DNA of 64,000 nucleotides from Flavobacterium sp. W4I14 (GCA_030817875.1 JAUSZU010000001.1:2666001-2730000); one strand, 5' to 3'; positions 18,016 to 28,700 are shown, counted from the stretch's first letter. Numbers and translations: made by a program. Notes: generated from the sequence alone by a model not told the origin.

Positions 18016-18513
18016 CTATGATTTTTCCTCAATAAAAGAATTAATATAAATATTTTTTGCTGTCGGCAAACTAAAACATATTTCTCTCAGCTGAGATATT
18101 TCCTGTAAGTATGATTTTTTGTCAAAAAGGTATAAAAAAAAATAAGGAACTAAGCTGGCATCTTTTTCGTATTGTTTCAACAAATCCTTACAATCATTCT
18201 CAGAAAAATCAATTATATAAAGCCGAGATAAAAAATATTGTTTCCAAAAAACTAATTCCAAGTTTCCAGGATAATTATCTAATCCTTTATCAACAGTTGA
18301 CAGAAATTTTTCTCCACCAATCATACTCCATTCATCAGCTATATTATTAGGCTCGTTAAATTCAATTTGTTCAGTCGCAAACGACCAGTACAAAAAGGCT
18401 AAATTTATAAAGCAATTAACACTTGGAGAATGCTTGGTATTGATCTCTTCCTCATAAAATTTAACTGCTTCTATATACTTTTTTTCTATATCCTTTATTA
18501 TTCCCTTGTCCAT
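18016..18513 (-). CDS. Probable immunity protein of the 18534 Rhs
   Basis: A 165-residue soluble, helical, acidic protein (MDKGIIKDIEKKYIEAVKFY start) with TPR-like helix pairs (NCFINLAFLYWSFATEQIEF; NLELVFWKQYFLSRLYIIDF). It starts 20 bases after the stop of the full-length Rhs gene, the canonical immunity position. No named family recognised. The palindromic repeat GATCTTAGCGAGACGCGAAG lies just past its end. Confidence 0.6.
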   Translation of the reverse strand: MDKGIIKDIEKKYIEAVKFYEEEINTKHSPSVNCFINLAFLYWSFATEQIEFNEPNNIADEWSMIGGEKFLSTVDKGLDNYPGNLELVFWKQYFLSRLYIIDFSENDCKDLLKQYEKDASLVPYFFLYLFDKKSYLQEISQLREICFSLPTAKNIYINSFIEEKS

Positions 18514-18533
18514 ATTCTCGATTATTCTTTTAT

Positions 18534-21500
18534 TTATTTAGCTACTACATTTACACCAGCGTTAATAATTTTCCCGTTAAATGTTTGAACCCAGACTTGT
18601 TTACCATTTCTAAATGTTTGAGTAAAGCCTTGGAAACCACTAGCACTTCTTTGATAATTTGACAAAACCGCTGAATTTATATTTTTAGTATCGTTAGCAA
18701 CGTTTTCAAATAACTTTATATATCTGCCAACGGACTCCACTGTTGAGGGATTAACGTGACCAACAGCATTTCTAAAAATATGACCAAGAACATCTTTACT
18801 TACAATTTTTAGACCATTTTTAACCATGCTTCCCCCAGCGATATCAAACAACACGCCTCCTCCGCCGGAAACCACAGACCCATAATCTTTACCTTCAGAA
18901 AAAGTTCCCATTGCGCCTTTTGACATTTTTAGTAACCCTCCGGCTACAGGAATATCCTCGGCAATTTTTATATTTTTTTCTACTTTTGCATTACGAGAAG
19001 TTAATGCTTCACGTCTGTCGCTCTGCTCTGATGCTTCTTGTGCATCTTTGGGGGGTTTAGTTCCATAGCCAAAAATGTTTAATATTTGCTGCAACCATTC
19101 AGGCGGATCCTGCTTCTGAGAATTAGCATAGTTACCATTGCCAGAAGCCCATGCCCTAGCGCTAGCTTGAACTTCACTATTTATCTTATCTTCCACAGAC
19201 ATACCGTCAGGATCAATAAATCTTATTGGATTATTGACGGCGTAATTGTAAGGAGACAATCTCCTGTACTGCTCCGCTAACGGGTCTATCACGTTCCACC
19301 TCCCAATCACCGGGTCATAGAACCTAGCGCCGTAATCATACTGCCCCAGTTCCTCCTGTAACTCCTTACCATTGTAAAGATATTTATTTGTTCCACCACT
19401 TGCAACTTTTCTTAAGCCAAACGCATAATAGTCATCACGCTGCAGCACTTCCAATAGGTTTGTGTTAGGATTTTTATAGAAAGTAGCCCTCACATTGCCC
19501 AGATGATCGCTTAAGTTATATTCATAACTGTAAGTCCCATTACTGTTCCGGGCAATTCCTTCTTCGGTATGGATAATATCGATAGTAATACCATCTGGTT
19601 TATATTCTATACCGTCAACATAGTTCCTGACCGAACCATTGCTGTTCTTAGCCAATTTGTTGCCGGAAGCGTCATAAGTATAAGATAGGTTAACAGGCAT
19701 ACCTGTTAACCTTATTGCCGTATCAGGAAGGTTAAGGTAATTGTAAGTCAAACTGACCCCGCTCAGCCCATCCTTTTTAGCATTACCGTTGGCATCGTAC
19801 TCGTAATCCTTTACTGTCAGACCGCTTACGCTCTGTAGCCTGTTGCTATTGCCCAAATTGTAATAGTTATATACTTTGGCCCCCGTACCATCACGGTTAA
19901 GACTCGTGATGTTCCCCATTACGTCATAGGTCAATGCTTCGCTCATAGAAACACCTGCCACGGTAGCAGCCGTTCCCAGCCTGTTCAGTTTATCATAACC
20001 ATAGTTGAAGATGTTTGCCGTCGGGCTGGCCGTATTAATCCAGTCCCAATACTGCTTGGTGATATTGCCGTTATAGCCCTGTCCAACGCCATCTTCATAA
20101 TCAAGCTTCATACTGAACTGATCGGATATACTGTTCTTCAGCCAGCCACGCTCGTTATAGGCAAAAGTAGTCGCCTGGGTACCGTTATGCAGGCTCTTTC
20201 TGTTCAACTGACCGATCTCGTTGTATTCCAGATGGCTCAATACCACCTCTTCCTGATTGTTGATCTTCTCGAAAGTAGCCAGTTTACGGCCCATGTGATC
20301 GTATTCGTAACGGCTGGCAATAATGGTTTCTACCGTGCCTACCGTGTGGGTACGTTTGCTTGCTTCCAGGCTGCCGTCAAAATTCCATTTATTGTCTACC
20401 ACATCGGTGCCGTTCAGGTGGTTGGTACTTTTGCTCTGCACCACGCGGCCATCCAGATCATAATAGTTTACCGTAAGCAGCATCGTTCCGGTACCCAGGT
20501 TCTTCACCTTCGTTCCTGTAAGCAGGCCTTTCGTGCGTGCGGCAGGAGCCTGTTCGCCCGAAGGCGGGCCAAAGCTGTTATCCGCAAAACCGTAGTCATC
20601 GTAATAGTTTACCGTCAGTACATCTCCCCCGCTCTGTGGAAAGGACTTTGAATTATAATCTGCACCGCTGCGGGTCTCCCATAGCGATATGGAAACATCA
20701 CCGCCGGCAATCTGCTGTGCCTGGTTGTCCAGTCCGGTCTGAAGGGCATCCTTCGCCCCGCGCTGGGGAACCGGTCCGTTGTCCCCAGTAGTGCCCGCCT
20801 GTGCGTAAAGCCCCGTAACTACTACCCTGCCAAAAGCATCATATTTAGTAAAATTCCATTCCTGCGGGCTTTTACCTCGCTGAACGGCATCCTGGCTCAG
20901 CACCATCTGGTCGAGTTTGTTGTACACCATAAACGCCCAGCCCTTGCCCGGTATCTTTTTCTCCACAAGCCTTTTACGCCCATCGTAACGGTAACCGTAG
21001 ATAAACTGACCGAAAACAGTTTGCGTTTCATCAAAACTGCTGATCGCCGCAGACAGCCTGTCTGTATGCTCGTTTAACGCAGGTGGGAGTACATAACGCA
21101 GGTTACCAAAGTCATCATATACATAATAGGTAGACAGGTTTTTGGCATTGCTCTCCCATACCCGTCTGAGTACCACACGTCCTTCAAAATCCTTGAACTC
21201 CTCTGTAATGCCCGCTTTTAAGTCAGCGAGTACCCAGTTTTCGTCCCGGCTGGTGGTCTTATACAGTTTACCGGGAAGGTAAACACCGGCAGATGCACCA
21301 TTGCCAGCATTGTTAACGGTCCAAAACTTAACTTCATCCAGCGCATTTGCTCCATATTCGGTTTTTAGGGTATGCGCCCCGCTGAGCTGCCAGGCTTCGC
21401 CAGGAGCCCCCTGCTGCAATACGCGGTTAAGCGGCGAAGCTTCAAACTGTGTTTCGGCAAAGGCATAGTCTGTTGCTTTTACGCCTGCTGCCTGTGGTAA

Positions 21501-22022
21501 ACGGAAAAAGTTAAACTGGTCACCGATTGCCGCATCACGGAAAGCGCCCGTAGTGCCGGTCTGTGCCGCATAAGGCAGGTATTTTTTGGCTTCCCTGCCA
21601 AAAGCATCATAGGCAACAGGCTGCACGATATCCTTAAAGCCGGGACTGCCCTGAACCTGTACCGTCTGCAAAGGCCTGCCCAACCCGTCAAAGTACTGGA
21701 TCGTCTGGCTTTCATCACATACATTCCGGCTGTTAGTTAGGGTGGCATCGGTTACTTCGACCTTGAAGGTACGGGTAAGGATATAGTTCTGGTTGGTACT
21801 CGGCGTTGAGGACAGGGGTACACAGTTCAGGTAACTAATCCCTGTGGTAAAAATACGCAAAGTACTACCTGAAGGCGCGTAAAAACCATCGGTCAGGGTC
21901 ACGCTCGAGGGTGCGCTGATTTCGCTTTCACCGTTATAAACCGACACAACTTTCTGGGCATAAGAGCGGCTGCACAGCAACAGCAATGCTGCCGCACAAA
22001 AATATATTAGATGTTGTTTCAT
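18534..22022 (-). CDS. Full-length Rhs protein with C-terminal toxin tip (copy 1)
   Basis: A 1,162-residue secreted Rhs protein. It has a signal peptide (MKQHLIYFCAAALLLLCSRS, AQ cleavage) and a DUF6443-type N-terminal region with QTIQYFDGLGRPLQTVQVQG. Many YD repeats follow (DAFGREAKKYLPY, YDYYAFGLRK-type). The conserved core end is [20 protein letters not shown] ... NPIRFIDPDGM ending near residue 941, whose Asp-Pro motif is where Rhs tips are released in characterised members. The last 221 residues are the variable tip, with GHIFRNAVGHVNPSTVESVG and TQTFRNGKQVWVQTFNGK; this looks like a small nuclease-type domain but I cannot name it. It follows the YD-repeat gene at 22149-25929 and precedes its immunity gene at 18016. 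Confidence 0.9.
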   Translation of the reverse strand: MKQHLIYFCAAALLLLCSRSYAQKVVSVYNGESEISAPSSVTLTDGFYAPSGSTLRIFTTGISYLNCVPLSSTPSTNQNYILTRTFKVEVTDATLTNSRNVCDESQTIQYFDGLGRPLQTVQVQGSPGFKDIVQPVAYDAFGREAKKYLPYAAQTGTTGAFRDAAIGDQFNFFRLPQAAGVKATDYAFAETQFEASPLNRVLQQGAPGEAWQLSGAHTLKTEYGANALDEVKFWTVNNAGNGASAGVYLPGKLYKTTSRDENWVLADLKAGITEEFKDFEGRVVLRRVWESNAKNLSTYYVYDDFGNLRYVLPPALNEHTDRLSAAISSFDETQTVFGQFIYGYRYDGRKRLVEKKIPGKGWAFMVYNKLDQMVLSQDAVQRGKSPQEWNFTKYDAFGRVVVTGLYAQAGTTGDNGPVPQRGAKDALQTGLDNQAQQIAGGDVSISLWETRSGADYNSKSFPQSGGDVLTVNYYDDYGFADNSFGPPSGEQAPAARTKGLLTGTKVKNLGTGTMLLTVNYYDLDGRVVQSKSTNHLNGTDVVDNKWNFDGSLEASKRTHTVGTVETIIASRYEYDHMGRKLATFEKINNQEEVVLSHLEYNEIGQLNRKSLHNGTQATTFAYNERGWLKNSISDQFSMKLDYEDGVGQGYNGNITKQYWDWINTASPTANIFNYGYDKLNRLGTAATVAGVSMSEALTYDVMGNITSLNRDGTGAKVYNYYNLGNSNRLQSVSGLTVKDYEYDANGNAKKDGLSGVSLTYNYLNLPDTAIRLTGMPVNLSYTYDASGNKLAKNSNGSVRNYVDGIEYKPDGITIDIIHTEEGIARNSNGTYSYEYNLSDHLGNVRATFYKNPNTNLLEVLQRDDYYAFGLRKVASGGTNKYLYNGKELQEELGQYDYGARFYDPVIGRWNVIDPLAEQYRRLSPYNYAVNNPIRFIDPDGMSVEDKINSEVQASARAWASGNGNYANSQKQDPPEWLQQILNIFGYGTKPPKDAQEASEQSDRREALTSRNAKVEKNIKIAEDIPVAGGLLKMSKGAMGTFSEGKDYGSVVSGGGGVLFDIAGGSMVKNGLKIVSKDVLGHIFRNAVGHVNPSTVESVGRYIKLFENVANDTKNINSAVLSNYQRSASGFQGFTQTFRNGKQVWVQTFNGKIINAGVNVVAK

Positions 22023-22036
22023 GGAGGCGTTAGTTT
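19200..22036 (-). repeat. Rhs core direct repeat, copy 1
   Basis: Near-identical to 37855-40682 in the same orientation, from the shared upstream GGAGGCGTTAG through signal peptide and core to the DPDGM codons, where similarity stops at the toxin tips. The two copies could recombine, swapping tips or deleting the roughly 18.6 kb between them. Confidence 0.8.
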
Positions 22037-22148
22037 TTATAGTAATTATTAAATGTGTTGTCTGAAGTATAAATTAATACTAAACGACTGATCCTTATCG
22101 AGGTATTGAAGTTTGCTTGCATAACGATTTATTGACGGCTAACAATGG

Positions 22149-25100
22149 TTAATTAATACTTACCCCTACGCTTCCCGGCCCCACAGTAACTCCAGGAAAA
22201 CTGGCCTCTGAGCCAGAAATCTCAGCACTCCCTACTTGAAATGTGTATACTTCGGACGAACCATTTGGATTATAGACCGAAACATCGTAGCTGCCTGCAG
22301 GAATAGTTCCAAAGTTCCCACTTCCATAAGAAATTGAAAAAGTATAATCTTGATTAGATGAATTGTTATGGAACTTTACATAGTATCCTGAAATCAGGTT
22401 GTTATTCGAATAGGAAACAGTAATCATCTGTGTTAAAACACAGGTGCCATTTGTATTTGCATAGTTCTGTCCATTGGTATTTACATCATTTTGGGCCTGG
22501 TTATCTGCATCTGCCTGAGATAGGGTTGAAGAGTATGTGTTTGAAGGAACCGTATACGTGACTGACGGTCCTGGTTCATAACCACTGGCACAATTATTTT
22601 TAAAGAAAATACCTGAAGTAGCGACATTATTGTATGAATTGCAGGTTCCATTTGCATTTGCATAGGCCTGACCATTGGTATCTATGTCATGCTGGGCCTT
22701 TGCATCTGCATCAGTCTGCGATAATAAAGAGCTATAAGTATTTGATGGCACAGTGTAGGTTACGGCTGTCCCAGTTTGCCCACCCACACAGTTATTTCTA
22801 TTGAAATTTCCAGATTTAACACTATTATAATAAACCGTACTACAAATACCATAAGTATTGGCATAATTCTGTGCGTTTAGGTTCAGATCATTTTCGGCCA
22901 GATTCGTAGCCTCTTGCTGTGAAACCGATGAAATGTAGGTTCCCGCAGACACTGTATAGGTAACGGGCGAACTAACCAGACCGAGTGCGCAGTTGTTACG
23001 AGTAAGTGTCCTAGATGTAGTAAGGTTGTAATATTTCCCGCTCCTGTCGTAATGGTAAGAATATTTTTTAACAATATTCCCATCCTGATCTTTAATGCCA
23101 TCTAATCTTTGGAAGGCATCATATTCATAATAGATGGTCTTCCCCTTGTAGTCGGTTTGGCTGGCCATTCCAACTGAAGGTTCATAAACATAGGTGCTGA
23201 CGAAAGCATTTGGTAAAGCAAGCCTTAACGGTGAAAGAAAAGCATCTATTGCACCTTTATCAGGATTAATCAAATTGCTGAAATTTTCGATGTTTGCCCG
23301 TCCTAAAACCCCCTCAACTATCTCATAATCAGTATTTCTGATTTCTGCAACAGGGTATTGCTTACTGTAGCTATAAAGATAATTTATCTTCGGCCCGCCA
23401 TTCTCCGAAAAGCTCAGTACATTGCCCCTGTTATCGTAATTGTGATATTGTAATTTCACCTCCAAAGAGTCGGTTACGGATTGCTGAATCATTACCCGAT
23501 CTGGAACATACATACCTGTAAAAGGTTGATAGAAGTTAGATTGGCTAAAACTGATCTGATTTGAATTTTTAAATTTTGTGAGTTGGATGGGTACATCGAG
23601 CATATTCTGCGCCACCATTCCCTGATATATAGCTGAAGGATCCTGATTTAAAGAGATCATTTCTTTAGGGTAACTGATTTTACTTAAAACCGGGATATTA
23701 TCACTTGCATAGTAGGTTTCGCCCATTTTTTGATCTAGCGTGTTGTACTGATAGGTGGTTTTGGATACAATAGAATCTGTTTGGCTGAATAAAACTTCTC
23801 TTTTTTCATCCAACAGATTTTTGTCGCAGAAAATAGAGTAATCCCGGTATCGGAAAAAAGAGTTGATAAAATCATAATATTTTGGAGATGTAGGATCCCC
23901 CAAGTCTGTAGTTGCAAAAGGTTTCACCTTAAGGCCCGCCAGTACAATTGTCCCACTGTTGCGATAAGCATAATGTTCTGCCTTTTTTAAACTGTACTGG
24001 TTCACTCCATAGGCATAATATTTAATTTCATTCAGCAGCGGTTTATTCCAATAGTTATAATTAATCACAAAACGGGGTACAAAATTTTGATAATCACTTG
24101 AATTAGTTACGGGTGCGCTGAATGAAATGGCTTCAAATAAACGACCTAATTTATATTTATAAACTATTTTACCATTATTTCCAGGTGTTTCAGAGATAGC
24201 ATGGTCCGTCACTTCAGAATAGATAACGTTACTGGTCAAAGATCCCGCAGGGTCAACATCTCCCTGTTGGTAAGTTGAGTAATTAAGTTTTCGTACAGGA
24301 TACAAGTTAGTTGCATACACATCTTTTTTAAGATAAACCTGCTCATCAACAAAGAGCGATTCATCAATATTTAATTGTGCTGTACCAAATCCACTTTCAT
24401 TCTCCCCATACGTATAATCATGGATCATGGTATTTGACCCCGCTCTGTCATGGCTAACAATTCTTGCAATTCTCAATCCACCGCCCCGTTTTATACTGCT
24501 GGGTATGTATATCGTATGATTTATGGACACCATAAATATATTCCGTGCTTCCTCCGGCTGGATAGGTAATCGAATTCAAAGCAAACAGATCTGTTCCTGC
24601 AGCAGAGCGGTCCCCAAAATCGGCTAAAAAATTGGTCGCCGTATTATAACCCGCACCTGTTGCATCACGTTGGTAGATCACATCATCCGCAAATTCCCTA
24701 TGAAACCGATGTTGGGCATCTCCTGGCCTGTAATAGCCCCATTGATCGGCCATAACGCTGCCAGAATAATCTTTAAAATTATACTTAAACTTATACGTTT
24801 GAACTGCCGTTAGGTTTTTATCTGTAATCTGGATCGAATCCAGGAAATTGTGGTAACCATTGTTGCTGTAAAAAAAATTAACAGCTTTAATGAGTCCATT
24901 GGACGCATCAAAAACAGAGAGCCTACTGACCAGATTGTATCCGCTTTGCCTCGCAAATTGTATTTTTTCTTTGTTACTGGAGATTTCCTGAACAAAAAAT
25001 GCTTTATAAGCATCACTTGAACCATAAGAATAATCTATAGCTGAAGTACTTTCTACATAGCTGGGATTTGCTGAAAAAATGGTAACAGAACTGTTGTTGG

Positions 25101-25929
25101 TTGTCCAGCCACCAACATTGCCTGCACTGTATTTAAATTTTAACAGGTCTCCGTAAGATGTTATAACATCTGTTATTCCCCAGGCATTTCCCAGAAAGGC
25201 TCCGTACTTGGAAGTTGATTCTATCGCATTTAAATCGCTTACCGTATGTTCTCCAAACAGGTATCTATTTCCTTTAGTATCTCTGATGTCAAACCCAAGG
25301 ATTCCGTTTAATTGCCCGTTGTTGCTCAGTCCGGTGGAGTAATTTAGTGCTATGTTTGATTTTTCGAAAGTCTGTATTGCTTTAGTGCTCCGGTCTGAAA
25401 TCGCAAAAGCGCCACTTTCAACTGGCAAAGAATAATTAAATATATCGTACTCACCATCAAGGCGGTCGGTTAGAGCAATACCGTAATTGACTGGCACTTC
25501 TGGCATATCTGGATCCATAAACCTGGTCAGATACTTGTCTCTTTTCATCGGATCAGGATTATAAAAAGAAATACTATCCATTGCATTTGATGGTTTAGCA
25601 GATTTTTCGTCGGGAAAACCATAGACCGTACGGGAAACCCTATATCCAGGATTCAATGTCCAGCCCACACCCACCTCACCGCTTTCCTGTCTATACTTTA
25701 TACCGGAGGCATGATAAGTTAGATTTATAGGAATTTCCATTCCTTTCAATGAAATTGAATAAAGTGGAATTGTAATATCAGGTAAGCCATTATACATACT
25801 TACTTCATAATTTATATATTTTTCAAACTCATGTGTTACGGGTGAAGGGGGAACAATCTGTGGAGTTTGCTGCGAGAACGTTTTGTAGAAGATCAAAACA
25901 AAAAAAACAAGAATTATGTGTTTCTTCAT
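22149..25929 (-). pseudogene. Large secreted YD-repeat protein with DUF5977 repeats, frameshifted
   Basis: Read through one indel this is about 1,260 residues. The N-terminal part (24454-25929) has a signal peptide (MKKHIILVFFVLIFYKTFSQ) and the family start PPSPVTHEFEKYINYEVSMY. The C-terminal part (22149 to about 24490) follows in another frame from GGGLRIARIVSHDRAG. One G too many in the GGGG run at 24484-24487 explains the break (YKTG then GGLRIARI). Near the end are YD-type repeats (IYYEYDAFQRLDGIKDQDGN) and three tandem DUF5977 repeats (NNC ... TYTV ... TYSS ... QADAD ... ANGTC). It pairs with the Rhs gene 18534, as gene 40676 pairs with 37144. Confidence 0.8.
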
Positions 25930-25950
25930 GGTTATTAGGTGTTTTTTATA

Positions 25951-26097
25951 CTAATTATTAGATATTGTTTTATTTGCATCGGAAATAACCAAAGAATTAT
26001 TGGTTACTATAGTTCCATCACCATTATAAACCTGGATGTGGAGATTTTGATCGCCATCACCATTATTCAGGCTTTCAACAGATACTGCTAAATTATT
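25951..26097 (-). pseudogene. Start-less protein end between two secreted genes
   Basis: A frame of 48 codons with no start reads NNLAVSVESLNNGDGDQNLH then VYNGDGTIVTNNSLVISDAN and stop. It looks like the C-terminus of a secreted beta-rich protein, either a remnant or a tail of the 26093 protein cut off by a frameshift. Confidence 0.35.
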
Positions 26098-27022
26098 CTA
26101 CCTTTTTATTCAGGGTTTTGATGTACGCTTCCTGAGCTTCAACTTTCTTACTTAACTCAATAAGATGTAAAGTGAGTTCTTCTACTTTCTGTAACAGCTT
26201 AATGTTAAGCTCCCCCAGGTTTACACCATTTTCTATCATTTGCTTGGCGGTCGGGATTTCAGGCAGGTGTTTGTGGGTTTTTACAAATTTCTCCAGCTCA
26301 GTTAAATCGGTCAATTTATAATCGGGTTCGAACACAAAATCGGCACCTGTGGTATTAACCACAATTTCGTTGGCGCGGGCTTTTCCGTTTACATCCAACA
26401 GATATGATGAATTAGCCTGAGTTGTTTTACCAATTAGCACACTTCCATTACCCATGACATAAAATTTATTCTCAACTGCAAAATCTAATTGTCCCGCTAA
26501 ATTTCTGCCTCCCGTAACAAGTAAACCATAATTTGTACCTGTCGAATTACCATATCCGAAATACATCTTATGCCCAGTGGCTCCAGTATTTCCCAAATTA
26601 ACCAGCCAGCTTTGCATTGGGGCTCCTTCTACTTGGAGTGGAGAGCTTGGATTAACAACTCCTATTCCCAGATTACCAGAAGTTACACGCAACCCTCCAC
26701 CCTTAATATCGACATAGCTGTTTTGATAAGAGCTACCTGGCTCCAATATTATCCCGGTATCCCAAGACAGCTTTAATTGTTGATAAGCTGGCGCGACCCA
26801 TGTACCGGGTGTGCGATATATACCATAAACCAAAGGTGCCGCATTGTTCCAGGTAATTCCATCTGGTGTATCAGCTCCATCGTTTACATTGTTAAAACTA
26901 ATTTTGGCTGCAGGATCTAAAGTACCGACACCCACATTTCCGGTAGGGGGAAATACATTGGTTTGAGCTGAAACGGCACCATAACATATACCTAGTAATA
27001 AAAGTGTGAGTGAATTCTTCAT
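26093..27022 (-). CDS. Tail-fibre-like secreted protein
   Basis: A 309-residue secreted protein with signal peptide (MKNSLTLLLLGICYGAVSAQ). A phage-tail-fibre-style segment follows (GNVGVGTLDPAAKISFNN; GNLGIGVVNPSSPLQVEG), then a variable middle. It ends in a conserved C-terminal module (TGADFVFEPDYKLTDLTELE, KHLPEIPTAKQMIENGVNLG, LQKVEELTLHLIE) and a short coiled coil. Several Bacteroidota proteins share this module; the role is probably surface fibre or adhesin, not established. It is directly downstream of the gene at 27027 (4 bases) and upstream of the YD-repeat/Rhs pair. Confidence 0.75.
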   Translation of the reverse strand: MKNSLTLLLLGICYGAVSAQTNVFPPTGNVGVGTLDPAAKISFNNVNDGADTPDGITWNNAAPLVYGIYRTPGTWVAPAYQQLKLSWDTGIILEPGSSYQNSYVDIKGGGLRVTSGNLGIGVVNPSSPLQVEGAPMQSWLVNLGNTGATGHKMYFGYGNSTGTNYGLLVTGGRNLAGQLDFAVENKFYVMGNGSVLIGKTTQANSSYLLDVNGKARANEIVVNTTGADFVFEPDYKLTDLTELEKFVKTHKHLPEIPTAKQMIENGVNLGELNIKLLQKVEELTLHLIELSKKVEAQEAYIKTLNKKVE

Positions 27023-27026
27023 CTTC

Positions 27027-28391
27027 TTATCTATTTGTGTTTTTTTTCATGTTTGCCAGCTCTTCTATTACACTATCAATCTGTTCCTGCTGCTTTCTGT
27101 TTACCTGTTTTTCGTTTTTAAGCTGTTTATCCTTTTCAATCAGATGGAGTGTAAGTTCTTCGACTTTTTGCAACAGTTTAATGTTAAGCTCCCCCAGATT
27201 TACACCATTTTCTACCATCTGCCTGGCAGTCGGGATCTCCGGCAGGTGTTTATTTGTTTTTACAAATTTTTCGAGTTCGGCTAGTTCAGGGAGTTTATAG
27301 CCGGGCTCAAATACAAAATCGGCGCCTGCATTGGTAGAAACCTTAATTTCCCGGGCGCCTATGTTTCCCGCCACGGTAAGTTTATCCTGTGGGCTCGTTG
27401 TCCCTATTCCACCATTGCCATTACCTAACATCCTTAACAGTTGTTTCTCTTGACTGGCGTTATCATAACTATAAAAAGCGAATCCACCTTGAGATCCTGC
27501 TCCTTCATTGGCCACAAAATCCGTTTCTCCATGTCCAGCGGCCCTATTCCACCCGATAAGCATTTTTCCAGTGCCTACTAAATTTTGATATACCGCAGGA
27601 CTTCCGGAAATATCAAGGTTCGCACTCTGACCACCCAATTTTGCAGTGCCCTGAACTTCCAATGTTGCACTAGGTGCATTGGTACCAATACCCACATTGC
27701 CCATAGCGGTAAGACCAGCATCGATATGTAGCTTCGAAAAATAGGAGTTGGGTCCGCCTCCATAGGCCAGAGGACTCCGCGAGGAGTTCAATCCCGCGCT
27801 TTCTAGATACAGTACATTGGAGCCATCAGCTGCCAGCCTAAACTGTGGTCCTCCACTGCCATGCCTATGAAAGGCAAGTGTGGGAGATGAGTTGGTAACC
27901 GTTCCCTGATTGTTTACAATTTTTATACTGTTAGTTGTCAGGGCAGCGTTTGTCCAGGAATATCCCCCTATATTTGTATTCCCATAACTGAACCAAGCTT
28001 GGCCATCTATTCTTCCAGTCCCAGCTACGTCAAAGTTATATTGCGGAACCCTTCCTATTCCTACCTTTCCATCATTTTCCATTACGACCTTTTGCCAAGG
28101 CTGACCAGCATTGGTATTGGTCTTTCTGAAATAGAGTTCCTGATCAAAAAAACTACCTGCAAACTGCATGGCATAATTATTTTCGGTATTGCTGTGTCTA
28201 ACATCGAGCAGATGCCACCAGCTACTTGCACCAGTAGGGTAATTAACAGGATTAATTGTTTCAAAAAAGCCTGATACTGCTCCAGCATTTCCCTGAAGGC
28301 CAGCGTTGTCCCTGGTTTGGGCCTGAACTTTAATCATTAGCGGGAAAATATAAAATAACAGGAGTGCAGATAATTTGATGGCATTTTTCAT
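27027..28391 (-). CDS. Tail-fibre-like secreted protein
   Basis: A 454-residue protein with signal peptide (MKNAIKLSALLLFYIFPLMI ... VQAQ), several GIGT/GIGR fibre-type turns (DGKVGIGRVPQYNFDVAGTG; NVGIGTNAPSATLEVQG) and the same C-terminal module as 26093 (GADFVFEPGYKLPELAELEK, HLPEIPTARQMVENGVNLGE). It ends in a coiled coil (KDKQLKNEKQVNRKQQEQID). It is the first intact gene behind the 21-bp-repeat control region at 28650. Likely a trimeric surface fibre; the function is inferred from architecture only. Confidence 0.75.
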   Translation of the reverse strand: MKNAIKLSALLLFYIFPLMIKVQAQTRDNAGLQGNAGAVSGFFETINPVNYPTGASSWWHLLDVRHSNTENNYAMQFAGSFFDQELYFRKTNTNAGQPWQKVVMENDGKVGIGRVPQYNFDVAGTGRIDGQAWFSYGNTNIGGYSWTNAALTTNSIKIVNNQGTVTNSSPTLAFHRHGSGGPQFRLAADGSNVLYLESAGLNSSRSPLAYGGGPNSYFSKLHIDAGLTAMGNVGIGTNAPSATLEVQGTAKLGGQSANLDISGSPAVYQNLVGTGKMLIGWNRAAGHGETDFVANEGAGSQGGFAFYSYDNASQEKQLLRMLGNGNGGIGTTSPQDKLTVAGNIGAREIKVSTNAGADFVFEPGYKLPELAELEKFVKTNKHLPEIPTARQMVENGVNLGELNIKLLQKVEELTLHLIEKDKQLKNEKQVNRKQQEQIDSVIEELANMKKNTNR

Positions 28392-28603
28392 TATTTCAAT
28401 TTCTTTAAAATTTCCTGAAGGATTTTATCTTGTTTAGCTAGCTTTTCTTCGAGCTTTGTTACCTGTCCGCCCTGAGCGTTGAGCTGTTTGTCTTTATCGA
28501 TCAGATGCAGTGTAAGTTCTTCTATCTTTTTCTGTTGCAGCCTGAGCCTTTCACCGACACCCAGTCCGTTTGCTTCAATTTCTTTTGCAGAAGGCATTTC
28601 GGC
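28391..28603 (-). pseudogene. C-terminal remnant of a tail-fibre-like gene
   Basis: The frame reads AEMPSAKEIEANGLGVGERL, QQKKIEELTLHLIDKDKQLN and a coiled coil to LKKLK. This is the family C-terminus with its front missing; sequence before about 28603 is promoter-type DNA. Its stop abuts the start of the 27027 gene. A deletion scar. Confidence 0.6.
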
Positions 28604-28649
28604 AGGTGTGTCCAAACTAAATAAAAGAACTAACCCTAACTTAGTTTTT

Positions 28650-28700
28650 TGACAAACGATCAAAATGAAGTGACAAACATTGGTTTTGAAGTGATAATGT
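28650..28700 (-). promoter_or_regulatory. 21-bp-phased direct repeats (LytTR-type site), unit 1
   Basis: TGACAAACGATC (28650) recurs as TGACAAACATTG (28671) and TGATAATG (28692), each exactly 21 bases apart, with TGAAG ending each unit. Nearer the gene, TTTAGTTTGGA on the minus strand resembles a Bacteroidota -7 element (TAnnTTTG). The site would drive 28391 and the downstream fibre/Rhs genes. About 190 bases here are a duplicate of 50190-50410. Confidence 0.65.

Noticed and set aside
20187..20651. Plus-strand 154-residue frame, repeated at 38878-39297
   Set aside because: Antisense to the Rhs YD-repeat core in both copies; its conservation follows from the core.
22440..23030. CRISPR-like repeat pattern
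   Set aside because: The repetition is coding (DUF5977 repeats) with diverged units, not identical repeats with spacers.
26093..28391. Prophage tail-fibre genes
   Set aside because: The proteins have Sec signal peptides and no other phage genes are nearby.
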